Shown here one piece after another: positions 1-8,926 of a stretch of 10,564 bases of DNA. The stretch lies in NCBI GenBank assembly GCA_036675025.1, contig JAKFFN010000097.1:1-10564 (forward strand). The letters are read 5' to 3'. Origin of the DNA: JAKFFN01 sp036675025. Lineage in GTDB: Bacteria; Sumerlaeota; Sumerlaeia; Sumerlaeales; Sumerlaeaceae. The first letter of the stretch is position 1; the number at the start of each line of letters is the position of its first letter. The notes below the pieces were generated by a model. The model was not told the DNA's origin, ran no database searches, and worked only from the letters and a program-made list of their open reading frames with translations. The translations under genes were made by a program, and so were the position numbers.

Positions 1-785
1 CCGCGGCGCCGAAGCCAAGCCGCGTGCAGTCGCCGCCTCCACGGCCGCCCGCGACAGTCAGATGGGCGCTGAACAAGCCTTCGCCGACGCCGACGCCAAC
101 GACCTGCCGCCCTGGCCGGGGGCCGAAGAAGAGCCCCCGCTGGCAGCTTCACCAGCGATCCCACCGCCGCAACCACTGCAAACAGCAGCCCGCGCCGCAC
201 ATCCGGCCGCCTCCACCACATCAATGCCGCGGCCGATACTCCCGCACAGGCCACCAGCGTCGGCACATCCAGCGTCACAAAGCGCGCATGCCCCGCATAC
301 TCCGGATAAACCAACAGCAACGCCCCCGCCGCCGCACCCGCCGCCGCGCTGCGCCCCAATCTCCGCCCCCACCAGAACGCCAGCAATCCGCCCACCACAC
401 CAATCGCCACCGGCACCAGCCGCGCATGAAACACCACCATGCGCGGGTTGATCCGGTTCCGGAATAGAAGAAAATACCCGTAAAAATCCTGCTTCGACTC
501 AAACCACGACTTCACATGGTAGTCAGCCGTCTCGAATACTACCGGAACATTATCCAGCACCATCACCGGCAACACGCTCAGCACCTTCACCAGCGGCGGA
601 TGCTCCGGGTTCATCCGAAAGTCATGATACTTTACGTACGTCAGTCCCGCCCCGATGTGCGGCACCTCATCAAACACCGGCGATTTGTTCCAAGCCGATA
701 CCAGCACCACCAGTACCCACACCGCGAGAAGACCAGCAAACAGGTTCGCCCAGCTCCATAGCCCCACACGCTTTGGCCGCTCCAT
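1..785 (-). CDS. GT39-type membrane glycosyltransferase, N-terminal part (runs off the left edge)
   Basis: The minus-strand frame is open from an ATG at 785-783 to the window edge (261 codons). The Shine-Dalgarno AAAGGA lies 5 bases before the ATG. Visible features are a first membrane segment at about residues 12-31, the DE pair at residues 39-40 in a V-F-D-E-V-P-H-I-G context, and the motif N-P-E-H-P-P-L at 59-65. A second H-A-R-F-V-T-L-D motif sits near 166-173, and further hydrophobic segments lie near 122-138, 149-160 and 174-190. This pattern is typical of GT39/ArnT-like enzymes, which use a polyprenyl-phosphate sugar donor and glycosylate proteins or lipids on the outer face of the membrane, with the first-loop Asp as catalytic residue. 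The acceptor cannot be told. The gene follows the sulfatase by 25 bases, so they are probably co-transcribed. Beyond residue 220 (below about nt 140) the translation becomes Arg-rich and unlike a membrane protein, so that part may be a frameshift or an assembly junction. Confidence 0.72.
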   Translation of the reverse strand, partial: MERPKRVGLWSWANLFAGLLAVWVLVVLVSAWNKSPVFDEVPHIGAGLTYVKYHDFRMNPEHPPLVKVLSVLPVMVLDNVPVVFETADYHVKSWFESKQDFYGYFLLFRNRINPRMVVFHARLVPVAIGVVGGLLAFWWGRRLGRSAAAGAAAGALLLVYPEYAGHARFVTLDVPTLVACAGVSAAALMWWRRPDVRRGLLFAVVAAVGSLVKLPAGALLRPPARAAGRWRRRRRRLVQRPSDCRGRPWRRRLHAAWLRRR

Positions 786-810
786 CAGCGTCCTTTACCG
801 GTGAAGTAGC

Positions 811-2256
811 TCAATTCAAAACCCCGCTCAGTTTTTGAACCGTCGTCTCAAACTCCTCAGCTTCCGCAATGTTCTTCCTCTCCCCCGGATCCCGTCGGTG
901 ATCGTACAATTCCCTCCCCACCACCTCACCGCTTTTCATCCTGCGCCACTCCGTGTACCGGAAATCCTCCGTCCGCACGGAGTACCCCATCACCTGCGGT
1001 TCCTTACCCTTCGCATTATGCGGCCGCGCAAACTGGCTGAATGCCGCTTCTTTTACCTTCCCGTTTGGATTCTCCAACAGCGGCACCAGGCTCACCCCCT
1101 CCAGTCCATCCTCTACCGGCAGACCCGCCAACTCCACCAGCGTCGGATACAGATCCACCAGCTCCACCAGCGCATCACACCGGCTTCCCTCCCGTTTCTG
1201 GCCAGGCACCGAGACAATCAGCGGCACCCTCGTATCCAGCTCAAAATTCGTGGTCTTGCACCAGAGACCTTTTTCCCCAAGATGATACCCGTGATCGCTC
1301 CAGAGCACCACCACCGTGTTACCCGTCAGCTCCAGCCGCGCCAGCTCCGCCAGCACCCTCCCCACCTGCGCATCTATAAAGCTGGTGCTGGCGTAATACC
1401 CATGAATCAGTTCCCGCACCTTACTGCGGCTCAAGGCCCCGCTGCTCGGAATATCCACATATCCCCGCAACTCCGCCCAATCATGCAGGGCAACTTCAGG
1501 AACGTTCTCAGCAACAGCTGCTGTATCCGGCAATGGCAATGCATCCCGGTCATACATGTCCCAATATTTTGCCGGAGCGCTGAAGGGCAGATGCGGTCGC
1601 CGAAACCCCACCGCCAGGAAAAAAGGTTTATCCTTCAGCTGATGAAGCGCCTTTACCGCCGCTTCCGCCACTTTCCCGTCTATATAGGCATCATCCGCCA
1701 CATCCGCCTTCTCCGTGGCAGTCCCCTTGCTGCCCCCCCTGTCCGACTCGCTCTCATCCAGCGCGTATTTACCATCGCGCTTCGTCACCACCAGTTTCTC
1801 AGGTACAGACCACGATTGTGCATCCTGCGCCCATTCCGGATCGTGATAGATTTTGCCTATGGCCTGCGTAAGATAGCCATGCTCTTTAAAATACTGTGGA
1901 AGCGTCACCACGTCCGGAAGCGCTTTGCGAAAATGCGTATGAAGATCCCACACCCGCGTAGTATCCGGCCGCCTGCCAGTCATCAGAGAGGCCCGAGATG
2001 GGTTGCAGACAGCCTGCTGCGTATAAGCTCTTCGAAACAATGTCCCATTCTTAGCCAGGCTGTCGATGTTGGGCGTCTTCGCGACCTCATCACCATAGCA
2101 GCCAAGGTTCGGCCGCAAATCGTCTATTGCGATAAACAGCACATTTGGTTTTCGAGCGATTTCGCTCCCACTGGTATCATCCGCACCAGCAGCCGAAACA
2201 GAAGCAAACCCTGCAGCCGCAAGCAGAACAACCCTCTTCATAATGTCACACGCCAT
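811..2256 (-). CDS. Secreted sulfatase, iduronate-2-sulfatase-like
   Basis: A 481-residue type I sulfatase of the alkaline phosphatase superfamily that should hydrolyse sulfate esters on a sulfated polysaccharide. The metal-binding N-V-L-F-I-A-I-D-D-L-R-P stretch has D45 and D46. The formylglycine signature is C-N-P-S-R at 84-88, so C84 would be converted to formylglycine. T-G-R-R-P-D-T-T-R follows at 93-101, G-K-I-Y-H at 134-138, and S-D-H-G-Y-H-L-G-E at 320-328 supplies the other metal ligands. The R-P-D-T-T-R and Q-Y-F-K-E-H-G-Y motifs match the iduronate-2-sulfatase branch. Residues 6-25 form a signal peptide (MKRVVLLAAAGFASVSAAGA), so export is likely. ATG at 2241-2239 (Met6) gives a more standard signal peptide than the longer start; neither has a strong Shine-Dalgarno. 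The exact substrate (iduronate, glucuronate or another sulfated sugar) is not decided by the sequence. It is the first gene of a probable pair with the glycosyltransferase at 1-785. Confidence 0.92.
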   Translation of the reverse strand: MACDIMKRVVLLAAAGFASVSAAGADDTSGSEIARKPNVLFIAIDDLRPNLGCYGDEVAKTPNIDSLAKNGTLFRRAYTQQAVCNPSRASLMTGRRPDTTRVWDLHTHFRKALPDVVTLPQYFKEHGYLTQAIGKIYHDPEWAQDAQSWSVPEKLVVTKRDGKYALDESESDRGGSKGTATEKADVADDAYIDGKVAEAAVKALHQLKDKPFFLAVGFRRPHLPFSAPAKYWDMYDRDALPLPDTAAVAENVPEVALHDWAELRGYVDIPSSGALSRSKVRELIHGYYASTSFIDAQVGRVLAELARLELTGNTVVVLWSDHGYHLGEKGLWCKTTNFELDTRVPLIVSVPGQKREGSRCDALVELVDLYPTLVELAGLPVEDGLEGVSLVPLLENPNGKVKEAAFSQFARPHNAKGKEPQVMGYSVRTEDFRYTEWRRMKSGEVVGRELYDHRRDPGERKNIAEAEEFETTVQKLSGVLN

Positions 2257-2551
2257 ATTCCCGCCATTCCCTTGTCCGTAAACAGCAACTGCACTAGCAC
2301 TGCTCTCTCACGCAACCGTTCGAAAACGGATTTTGCCCAGATGCCATAGAATATGCAGTCCCACCACAAATAGCCATGTTCGTCGTAACTGGGGGCAGGC
2401 TGTCATTCTGGGGTCTTTCATTTAACACTCATGTCCAGTGATTTCCCCCTCCCTCAAACAAATAAAGGAAAAAGGACTCGGTAACAAAAACCGGTTTTTT
2501 TCCATCCCCATTCTTTACAAAAACTGAAGGAAAACCCGAAAGGAATCATTC
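2257..2551. other. Divergent spacer between sulfatase and fusA
   Basis: This 295-base spacer should hold the promoters of two divergent genes, but I see no convincing -35/-10 pair on either strand. It contains a 5-bp hairpin with a CGAA loop (CCGTT 2316-2320 with AACGG 2325-2329). Near fusA, the 14-base perfect palindrome AAAAACCGGTTTTT lies at 2486-2499, with CGGT at 2479-2482 able to pair with ACCG at 2490-2493 just before a run of T. The fusA Shine-Dalgarno AAAGGAA is at 2539-2545. I see no small open reading frame worth calling. Confidence 0.6.
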
Positions 2552-4672
<2,121 letters not shown>

Positions 4673-4701
4673 GCACACTCTGCCAGGCTCGGTCTTAACT
4701 T

Positions 4702-4746
4702 AAAAAAATAAATCCCCCGGCAAACGCCGGGGGATTTCTTTTTTTT
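4702..4746. terminator. Strong bidirectional rho-independent terminator
   Basis: A perfect 12-bp stem (AAATCCCCCGGC at 4710-4721 with GCCGGGGGATTT at 4726-4737) closes an AAAC loop and is followed by eight T residues (4739-4746). On the minus strand the same stem is followed by a T-rich tract, the complement of 4702-4709. It should therefore end fusA transcription from the left and the heparinase-like transcript from the right. Confidence 0.95.
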
Positions 4747-4823
4747 AAGCATCAATAAATGGTAGGCATTAGCGCGCTGGATGTATGCCACCAACGCCCT
4801 TCCGCCGTTATCCTTATCCGTTC

Positions 4824-4851
4824 GTTCTACTTTCTACATTCTACTTTCTCC
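4824..4851 (+). repeat. Degenerate 7-nt tandem array, consensus NTTCTAC (4 units)
   Basis: Four consecutive heptamers at 4824, 4831, 4838 and 4845 fit NTTCTAC: the first three differ only at base 1 (G, T, A) and the fourth ends CTCC. Two TTATCC copies 6 bases apart (4808 and 4814) precede it. The array lies in the convergent spacer between fusA and the heparinase-like gene and ends 5 bases before that gene's stop codon. The GGCGAAGCC mini-hairpin follows at 4862-4870, inside the last codons. Confidence 0.8.
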
Positions 4852-4856
4852 GCCTA

Positions 4857-7800
4857 CTAACGGCGAAGCCCTGTTGGAATTAAAATTTCAAACCCATCCC
4901 CCACCTGCACATCCTCATACACAAATGCATCCCCCGCCTTAAATCCCACCACATCATCCACAGTCAGCACCAGCGGCTGACCCAGCGCCGCCTTCACCAC
5001 TCGCGCATCAGCGCCACCCGCAGTCGCAATCCGTTTACCCTTAAAAAACTCCGAATCACCCTTCCGGTTCACGCCCCGCACATACTCATGGCTCACCAGG
5101 CTAGTAATCGTCCGCGACGTCTCATTCACCTCGTCCACCACACCCCGCCCCAGCACAAACTCCTCAGTCAGCTTTAACACTGTTCCCTTCGAAGAAGGCT
5201 CCACCGATTTCACCGTGTACGCCGTAGAGCGACTGTAGCCTGGATTACTGAAAGTCACCATCAGGCCCTCCACATCCTTTGGCACCTCGGCATCCGTAAA
5301 CACAACGCCACCATTCACATCAAGGTCCGTCACCTTCCCCCTGTAACCGGCAGCCACCCCATCCGCCAGCACTTGCCCATCAACCTTCAAACTAATAACA
5401 CCAAGCCCCTCTGCCAGCGTCACCTTCTCATCCTTCGACGATACGCGCGCCAGCCGCCCAGCCACCTCCACTTTTCCCAGCCGCCGCATCTGCTCATCCG
5501 CCGACGAATACACCAGGTCCACCCGACCGTGCTTATGCGTCACCTTAACCGCCACCGCCGGCCATGATGTCTTCTTCTCATCAAACACCAGGTGATCCAC
5601 CGCCGCAATGCTACTCTCCTTTGCATACGGCTCCCACACTGTCACAAACACACTTCGCCCGCTCTCAGGCTCCCGCCGCCGCACCACGTACTGCGCATCC
5701 GGCAGGTTATGGAGAATCCCAGGTCCCCAAGCCGTCAGCGCCTTCTCGTTAACCTTCTCAGGGAACCATATTTTTACCTTGTCATCGCTCTCACCCAGCT
5801 TCCACTCCGCCCACCAGCTCTTGCCCTCCGGTTTCAGCTCCTGCGGCTCCATCAGGAAACCATAACCGTTTCCCGGCGGCGCCACCCAATACGGCTTGTT
5901 AGGCTGCCCCGCCACATCACCATCCACCAGGATTTTATCTCCCCACTCCATCCCTTCGCCTGCAAGCGATGAACTCGTTGCCTCCCCCACCTCCACTCCG
6001 CCATACTTCACGTCGCGCCCCGGCGCATGCGTAAAACTGTCATGCTTGCTGCCACCGCTAACCCGGAAAATATCCACCAGGTACGGCACCCCTCCAGCCT
6101 CAGTTGTCATTCCGTCATCCACCAGGAACATCGTACGCCCATACTCCTCAACACCCTGGCTCCGGTACGCTCCCGGCGCCGATGCTTCCACCGCCGCTGT
6201 ATTATTGCCGCTCCAGAAAGCCCGCAGCTCCCCCCCCGTCGGCGCAGCCTCCGCGCCCTGGCTCTTCTCATCTACCACAACAAGCTGGTGACTGGCCGTC
6301 TGTTTCGACCAGCCAGAATACACATGCGCACTCGCCAGGGCATAACCCAGATCATAAGTCAGGTCGTGCCCCAGCGCATGATAGGTAAAGTTCAGGTCAT
6401 CGAAATTCGCATGGTTCAGCGCCGGACCGTATCGCAGCATCACGCCCTGGCTGTCAGCATCCTCGCCTACCCGCAAAAAGGCCATTCCTTTTTGCCCGAG
6501 GATACTTGATTTCAGAATGGATTCTTTAGCGCTCCCAATGCCGGCTTTATCCGTCTCCTCCAGCGGTTCCGCATTAAAAAGAAACCATTTCGCAGAGGCC
6601 GATGCCGCATAATACTTCTCTGGCGTCCCATCGCTCAACCAATCCGAAAGCCGGGTTAACTTCTTCTTCTCTTCCGGATCCGTCGCCCGCAGCCGCAGGT
6701 ATTCCAGGCACTCAAAATCATACTTCTCAAACGGCGTCTCTTTAACTTCCCACTCCGCCGTAACCGGCGCCGCATCTCCGTAGCTCGGAATTCCCCCGCC
6801 GATTTGCGTTTTAAGGTTCAGCATCAACATGAAATCCCGGAAGCGTGCGTCCTCATATAAGTCCACACCCTCCGGGTACGCACTCCCGCGGTAATTTCGC
6901 AGGTACTCCGCATAGCCCCGGTAGATAAACCGCGTGTAGTAGGAGTATCCCGTCGCGGTCTCATAATAGGTTCCATCGCGACCGATGTTGTTCGCCAGCA
7001 TCGACCGGATTCCATACGGTCCATCCACCGCCCACTTCACATACTCAGGAATCCCCAGCACCAGCCCCACCACCATGGCGCCCTTAATGTAATCCGCGGA
7101 ACCGTTCGTCAGGCCGCCAAAATTAAAAGACTTCTCATAACAATAACGCGCCCCATCCAGCAGCATGTTCTTCTCAATGTTCTCCGCCCGCGTCATTCCT
7201 GCCCGCACGCTCGGTTCCTGCAAAGCCGCACAGTGAAAAATCTGGTCATACATATCACTCAAGGGGATCAGCACACGCCCCACCTGGTACTGCGGACGGT
7301 TAAACCGGCCGCTGTTCTGCCCCGGACGCGTCTCCGGGTAATCCCAGGATCCAATCGTACACGTTGGATAAATATCCGCCACGCTATCCAGGATCTCCGC
7401 ACACCGCTCCGCATACCGCTCATCCCCCGTCAGCGAGTAAGCATACGCCAGTTCATAGGCTCCATAGATAAACTTCTCAATCGCCCACGCATTATACGTC
7501 CCCACAAAATAATGCATCCGCCCGTCCGGACCCTTATACCCCGTTCCCGCGTCAGGATACTTCTCATTCGGCAGTGTGTGCCCCCCCGAACACTTCACCT
7601 TCCCCGGCTCCTCAAAGCTGCAATCCGCCGCCGCCCATATACCCGTCTTCCCACCACACTCCGGGCACCCCGCAAACCCATACGCAAAACAGGCAGCCTT
7701 GCCCGGCATATGCTTTTTTATCCACTCAGCATCCCGGCTCAGCCACACACTAGCCGTGCTCGTCAGCTCATCGCCAATCTCTTTGGCCCAGTCAAACTTC

Positions 7801-8042
7801 CGATAATTCTCCCGCCCCCTCTTCACCGACTCCGGCGTAAGCGCCATCGCCGGGTGCACCTTCACACCCTCAACAACCAGCGTAGAAGTAGAAACCGGCA
7901 CAGGAGCCGCGGCAAATACCGCAGCTGCAGAAATACCCATAATAATAACGACAAGGAGTCTGACTGCAGCCATAGAATAGTAAGCTGCAAGAATCCTGGA
8001 ATACGTTTCCGACAGGCCATGAGAGACTTTTTGTATAAGCAT
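4857..8042 (-). CDS. Large secreted heparinase II/III-like polysaccharide lyase
   Basis: A 1061-residue protein, longer than the roughly 600-750 residues usual for the family. A hydrophobic export signal lies at about 26-46; ATG at 7973-7971 (Met24) would give a cleaner signal peptide (M-A-A-V-R-L-L-V-V...), but neither start has a clear Shine-Dalgarno. After the signal comes a cysteine cluster (C118, C126-P-E-C129, C141, C151, H154), possibly a zinc ribbon. Residues ~180-480 are an aromatic-rich helical region like the alpha/alpha toroid of such lyases, with R-D-G-T-Y-Y-E-T-A-T-G-Y near 355-366. Residues ~530-760 look like the heparinase II/III beta-sandwich: N-H-A-N-F-D-D-L (543-550), L-T-Y-D-L-G-Y (561-567) and T-A-S-H-Q-L-V-V-V-D (582-591). 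The remaining ~300 residues are beta-rich and unassigned. The family cleaves uronate-containing polysaccharides by beta-elimination; the substrate here is unknown. The sulfatase upstream in the window suggests, but does not prove, a sulfated glycan. Confidence 0.82.
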   Translation of the reverse strand: MLIQKVSHGLSETYSRILAAYYSMAAVRLLVVIIMGISAAAVFAAAPVPVSTSTLVVEGVKVHPAMALTPESVKRGRENYRKFDWAKEIGDELTSTASVWLSRDAEWIKKHMPGKAACFAYGFAGCPECGGKTGIWAAADCSFEEPGKVKCSGGHTLPNEKYPDAGTGYKGPDGRMHYFVGTYNAWAIEKFIYGAYELAYAYSLTGDERYAERCAEILDSVADIYPTCTIGSWDYPETRPGQNSGRFNRPQYQVGRVLIPLSDMYDQIFHCAALQEPSVRAGMTRAENIEKNMLLDGARYCYEKSFNFGGLTNGSADYIKGAMVVGLVLGIPEYVKWAVDGPYGIRSMLANNIGRDGTYYETATGYSYYTRFIYRGYAEYLRNYRGSAYPEGVDLYEDARFRDFMLMLNLKTQIGGGIPSYGDAAPVTAEWEVKETPFEKYDFECLEYLRLRATDPEEKKKLTRLSDWLSDGTPEKYYAASASAKWFLFNAEPLEETDKAGIGSAKESILKSSILGQKGMAFLRVGEDADSQGVMLRYGPALNHANFDDLNFTYHALGHDLTYDLGYALASAHVYSGWSKQTASHQLVVVDEKSQGAEAAPTGGELRAFWSGNNTAAVEASAPGAYRSQGVEEYGRTMFLVDDGMTTEAGGVPYLVDIFRVSGGSKHDSFTHAPGRDVKYGGVEVGEATSSSLAGEGMEWGDKILVDGDVAGQPNKPYWVAPPGNGYGFLMEPQELKPEGKSWWAEWKLGESDDKVKIWFPEKVNEKALTAWGPGILHNLPDAQYVVRRREPESGRSVFVTVWEPYAKESSIAAVDHLVFDEKKTSWPAVAVKVTHKHGRVDLVYSSADEQMRRLGKVEVAGRLARVSSKDEKVTLAEGLGVISLKVDGQVLADGVAAGYRGKVTDLDVNGGVVFTDAEVPKDVEGLMVTFSNPGYSRSTAYTVKSVEPSSKGTVLKLTEEFVLGRGVVDEVNETSRTITSLVSHEYVRGVNRKGDSEFFKGKRIATAGGADARVVKAALGQPLVLTVDDVVGFKAGDAFVYEDVQVGDGFEILIPTGLRR

Positions 8043-8305
8043 AACATCTCAAAAACCCTCAGGCACCTCATAATCAAGCACTTCTTAGCAGCCTTTCCTT
8101 AACCGCACGGCATTTTTGTGCTTTTTGTGCCACCAACCGTTTCTGTTTTGTATGCCGCGAAGCGTTTTGTGGTTTTGCGTTCCTGCTTCTAAAGCTGTAA
8201 ACTGCCCCACTGCGCCACGCTTCGTCTTTCCGCCACCAAACCCAATTCCTATCTCCTTAATCCGTCGTGCCTCTGTGTCAGGCCTTTGCTTCTATCCGAT
8301 CCTCC

Positions 8306-8318
8306 GCGGCGAAGCCGC
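8306..8318. repeat. Mini-hairpin GCGGC-GAA-GCCGC
   Basis: A perfect 5-bp inverted repeat with a GAA loop. Related shorter versions occur at 4862-4870 (GGC-GAA-GCC, in the end of the lyase gene) and 8156-8164 (CGC-GAA-GCG). It lies 6 bases before the heptamer array. Confidence 0.6.
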
Positions 8319-8324
8319 ACCACC

Positions 8325-8359
8325 ATTAGTAATTAGTAATTTGGAATTAGTAATTATGC
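8325..8359 (+). repeat. Degenerate 7-nt tandem array, consensus ATTAGTA (5 units)
   Basis: Heptamers start at 8325, 8332, 8339, 8346 and 8353. Three are exactly ATTAGTA; the third is ATTTGGA and the last ATTATGC. The period stays exactly 7 through the diverged unit. The array is AT-rich inside an otherwise GC-rich spacer. Confidence 0.85.
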
Positions 8360-8363
8360 ATCA

Positions 8364-8393
8364 CCCTTCCCCCCGAATACCCACCCCACCCCC
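8364..8393 (-). other. Potential G-quadruplex (G-runs on minus strand)
   Basis: Five C runs on the plus strand (8364-8366, 8369-8374, 8380-8382, 8384-8387, 8389-8393) give minus-strand G runs of 5, 4, 3, 6 and 3 with loops of 1, 1, 5 and 2 bases. That fits the standard four-run G-quadruplex pattern with one run to spare. It sits about 115 bases upstream of rpsF. Confidence 0.5.
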
Positions 8394-8419
8394 TCTGTAT
8401 CAAACCAGGTTGTATATCT

Positions 8420-8442
8420 GCGAGCACCCACGGGTGACTCGC
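8420..8442 (+). promoter_or_regulatory. Stable hairpin in the rpsF leader
   Basis: GCGAG (8420-8424) pairs with CTCGC (8438-8442), and CACC (8425-8428) with GGTG (8433-8436), leaving one bulged A (8437) and a 4-base loop. No T run follows directly, so it is not a typical terminator. It may be part of a regulatory 5' leader if transcription begins upstream. Confidence 0.4.
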
Positions 8443-8474
8443 CCCTTGCCGGTGAATCTGCTTTTTCCAGTAGA

Positions 8475-8498
8475 CTTTCCCCGGCCATAGACCGAAAG
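8475..8498 (+). promoter_or_regulatory. Candidate S6:S18-binding leader element overlapping the rpsF Shine-Dalgarno
   Basis: CTTTC (8475-8479) can pair with GAAAG (8494-8498) and GG (8483-8484) with CC (8492-8493), leaving a one-sided bulge of C residues at 8480-8482 and a 7-base loop. A CCG trinucleotide lies at 8481-8483. Known rpsF leaders in many bacteria carry a hairpin with a bulged CCG that the S6:S18 complex binds to repress its own operon. Here the 3' arm overlaps the Shine-Dalgarno, so binding could block initiation. The match is by eye, the upper stem is only 2 bp, and an alternative pairing (GCCGG 8448-8452 with CCGGC 8481-8485) exists. Confidence 0.3.
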
Positions 8499-8506
8499 GA
8501 GGTGAC

Positions 8507-8902
8507 ATGAAAATGGCAAAGTACGAACTGATGTTGGTGGTAGACCCCTTCCTCGAAGAGGCCGACACCCAGGCCATGGTAGAAAAGGCCCAGGAGCAGA
8601 TCAAGCGTCGCGGTGGTGATGTGACGCAGGTTGATCCCTGGGGCAAGCGCCGTCTGGCTTATCCTATCAATAAGAAAGTTGAAGGCTTTTACGCCCTCTT
8701 CACTTTTGAAGGAGAAATCGACGGAGCAGCCATCGCTGAAATCGAACGCAACCTGCGTCTCGACGAAAAGGTAATGCGCGTTATGGTAACCCGCATCCCC
8801 GCGATCAAGGTCCACAAGTCTAAGAAGAAAGCTGAAGCCGAGGCCAACCGCGCCCAGGCTGATACACTCTCTGCCGGACAAGCTGGGCAACCCCAGCGAT
8901 AA
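8507..8902 (+). CDS. rpsF: 30S ribosomal protein S6
   Basis: S6 is a small-subunit platform protein that forms a heterodimer with S18, which is encoded two genes downstream. The 131-residue product begins M-K-M-A-K-Y-E-L-M-L-V-V-D and contains the family hallmarks G-K-R-R-L-A-Y-P-I-N-K (46-56), G-F-Y (60-62) and E-R-N-L-R-L-D-E-K-V-M-R-V-M (80-93). A charged Lys/Ala/Glu/Gln tail of about 25 residues follows, as in many S6 proteins. A near-perfect Shine-Dalgarno AAAGGAGG (8495-8502) lies 4 bases before ATG 8507 and 10 before ATG 8513; the second start (M-A-K-Y-E-L) is also plausible. It is the first gene of rpsF-ssb-rpsR, with 24 bases to ssb. A 6-bp hairpin with a CAAC loop (8882-8897) falls in its last codons. 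Confidence 0.96.
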   Translation: MKMAKYELMLVVDPFLEEADTQAMVEKAQEQIKRRGGDVTQVDPWGKRRLAYPINKKVEGFYALFTFEGEIDGAAIAEIERNLRLDEKVMRVMVTRIPAIKVHKSKKKAEAEANRAQADTLSAGQAGQPQR

Positions 8903-8926
8903 CCCCACGAAAGGGAAATCCTCTCA

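Larger units (their letters stand above)
8043..8506. other. Divergent spacer between the lyase gene and rpsF
   Basis: This 464-base spacer has no convincing gene. From left to right it holds a T/G-rich degenerate stretch (about 8112-8192) with TTTTTGTG twice 9 bases apart and a GCGAAGC motif. A C-rich stretch follows, then a GCGGC-GAA-GCCGC mini-hairpin (8306-8318), the ATTAGTA array (8325-8359), a C-run tract (8364-8393), and the structured leader and Shine-Dalgarno of rpsF. Promoters for both divergent genes must lie here, but I could not place them with confidence. Confidence 0.6.

Noticed and set aside
62..451. 129-codon plus-strand open frame at the left edge
   Set aside because: Beyond about nt 145 it is a Pro/His-rich shadow of the glycosyltransferase gene. 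Only its first ~30 residues and the in-frame codons upstream look protein-like, and these are treated as a possible junction rather than a gene.
2316..2329. CCGTT-CGAA-AACGG hairpin as a terminator
   Set aside because: The stem is only 5 bp and is followed by ATTTTG rather than a T run. It lies in a divergent spacer where no transcript needs to end.
835..2349. 504-codon plus-strand open frame
   Set aside because: It lies antisense across the whole sulfatase gene, which has clear catalytic motifs and a signal peptide. The antisense product is rich in His, Arg and Pro with no recognisable domain, as expected of a shadow frame in GC-rich DNA.
7233..8102. 289-codon plus-strand open frame
   Set aside because: Antisense to the 5' half of the lyase gene; its translation is Arg/His/Pro-rich and featureless.
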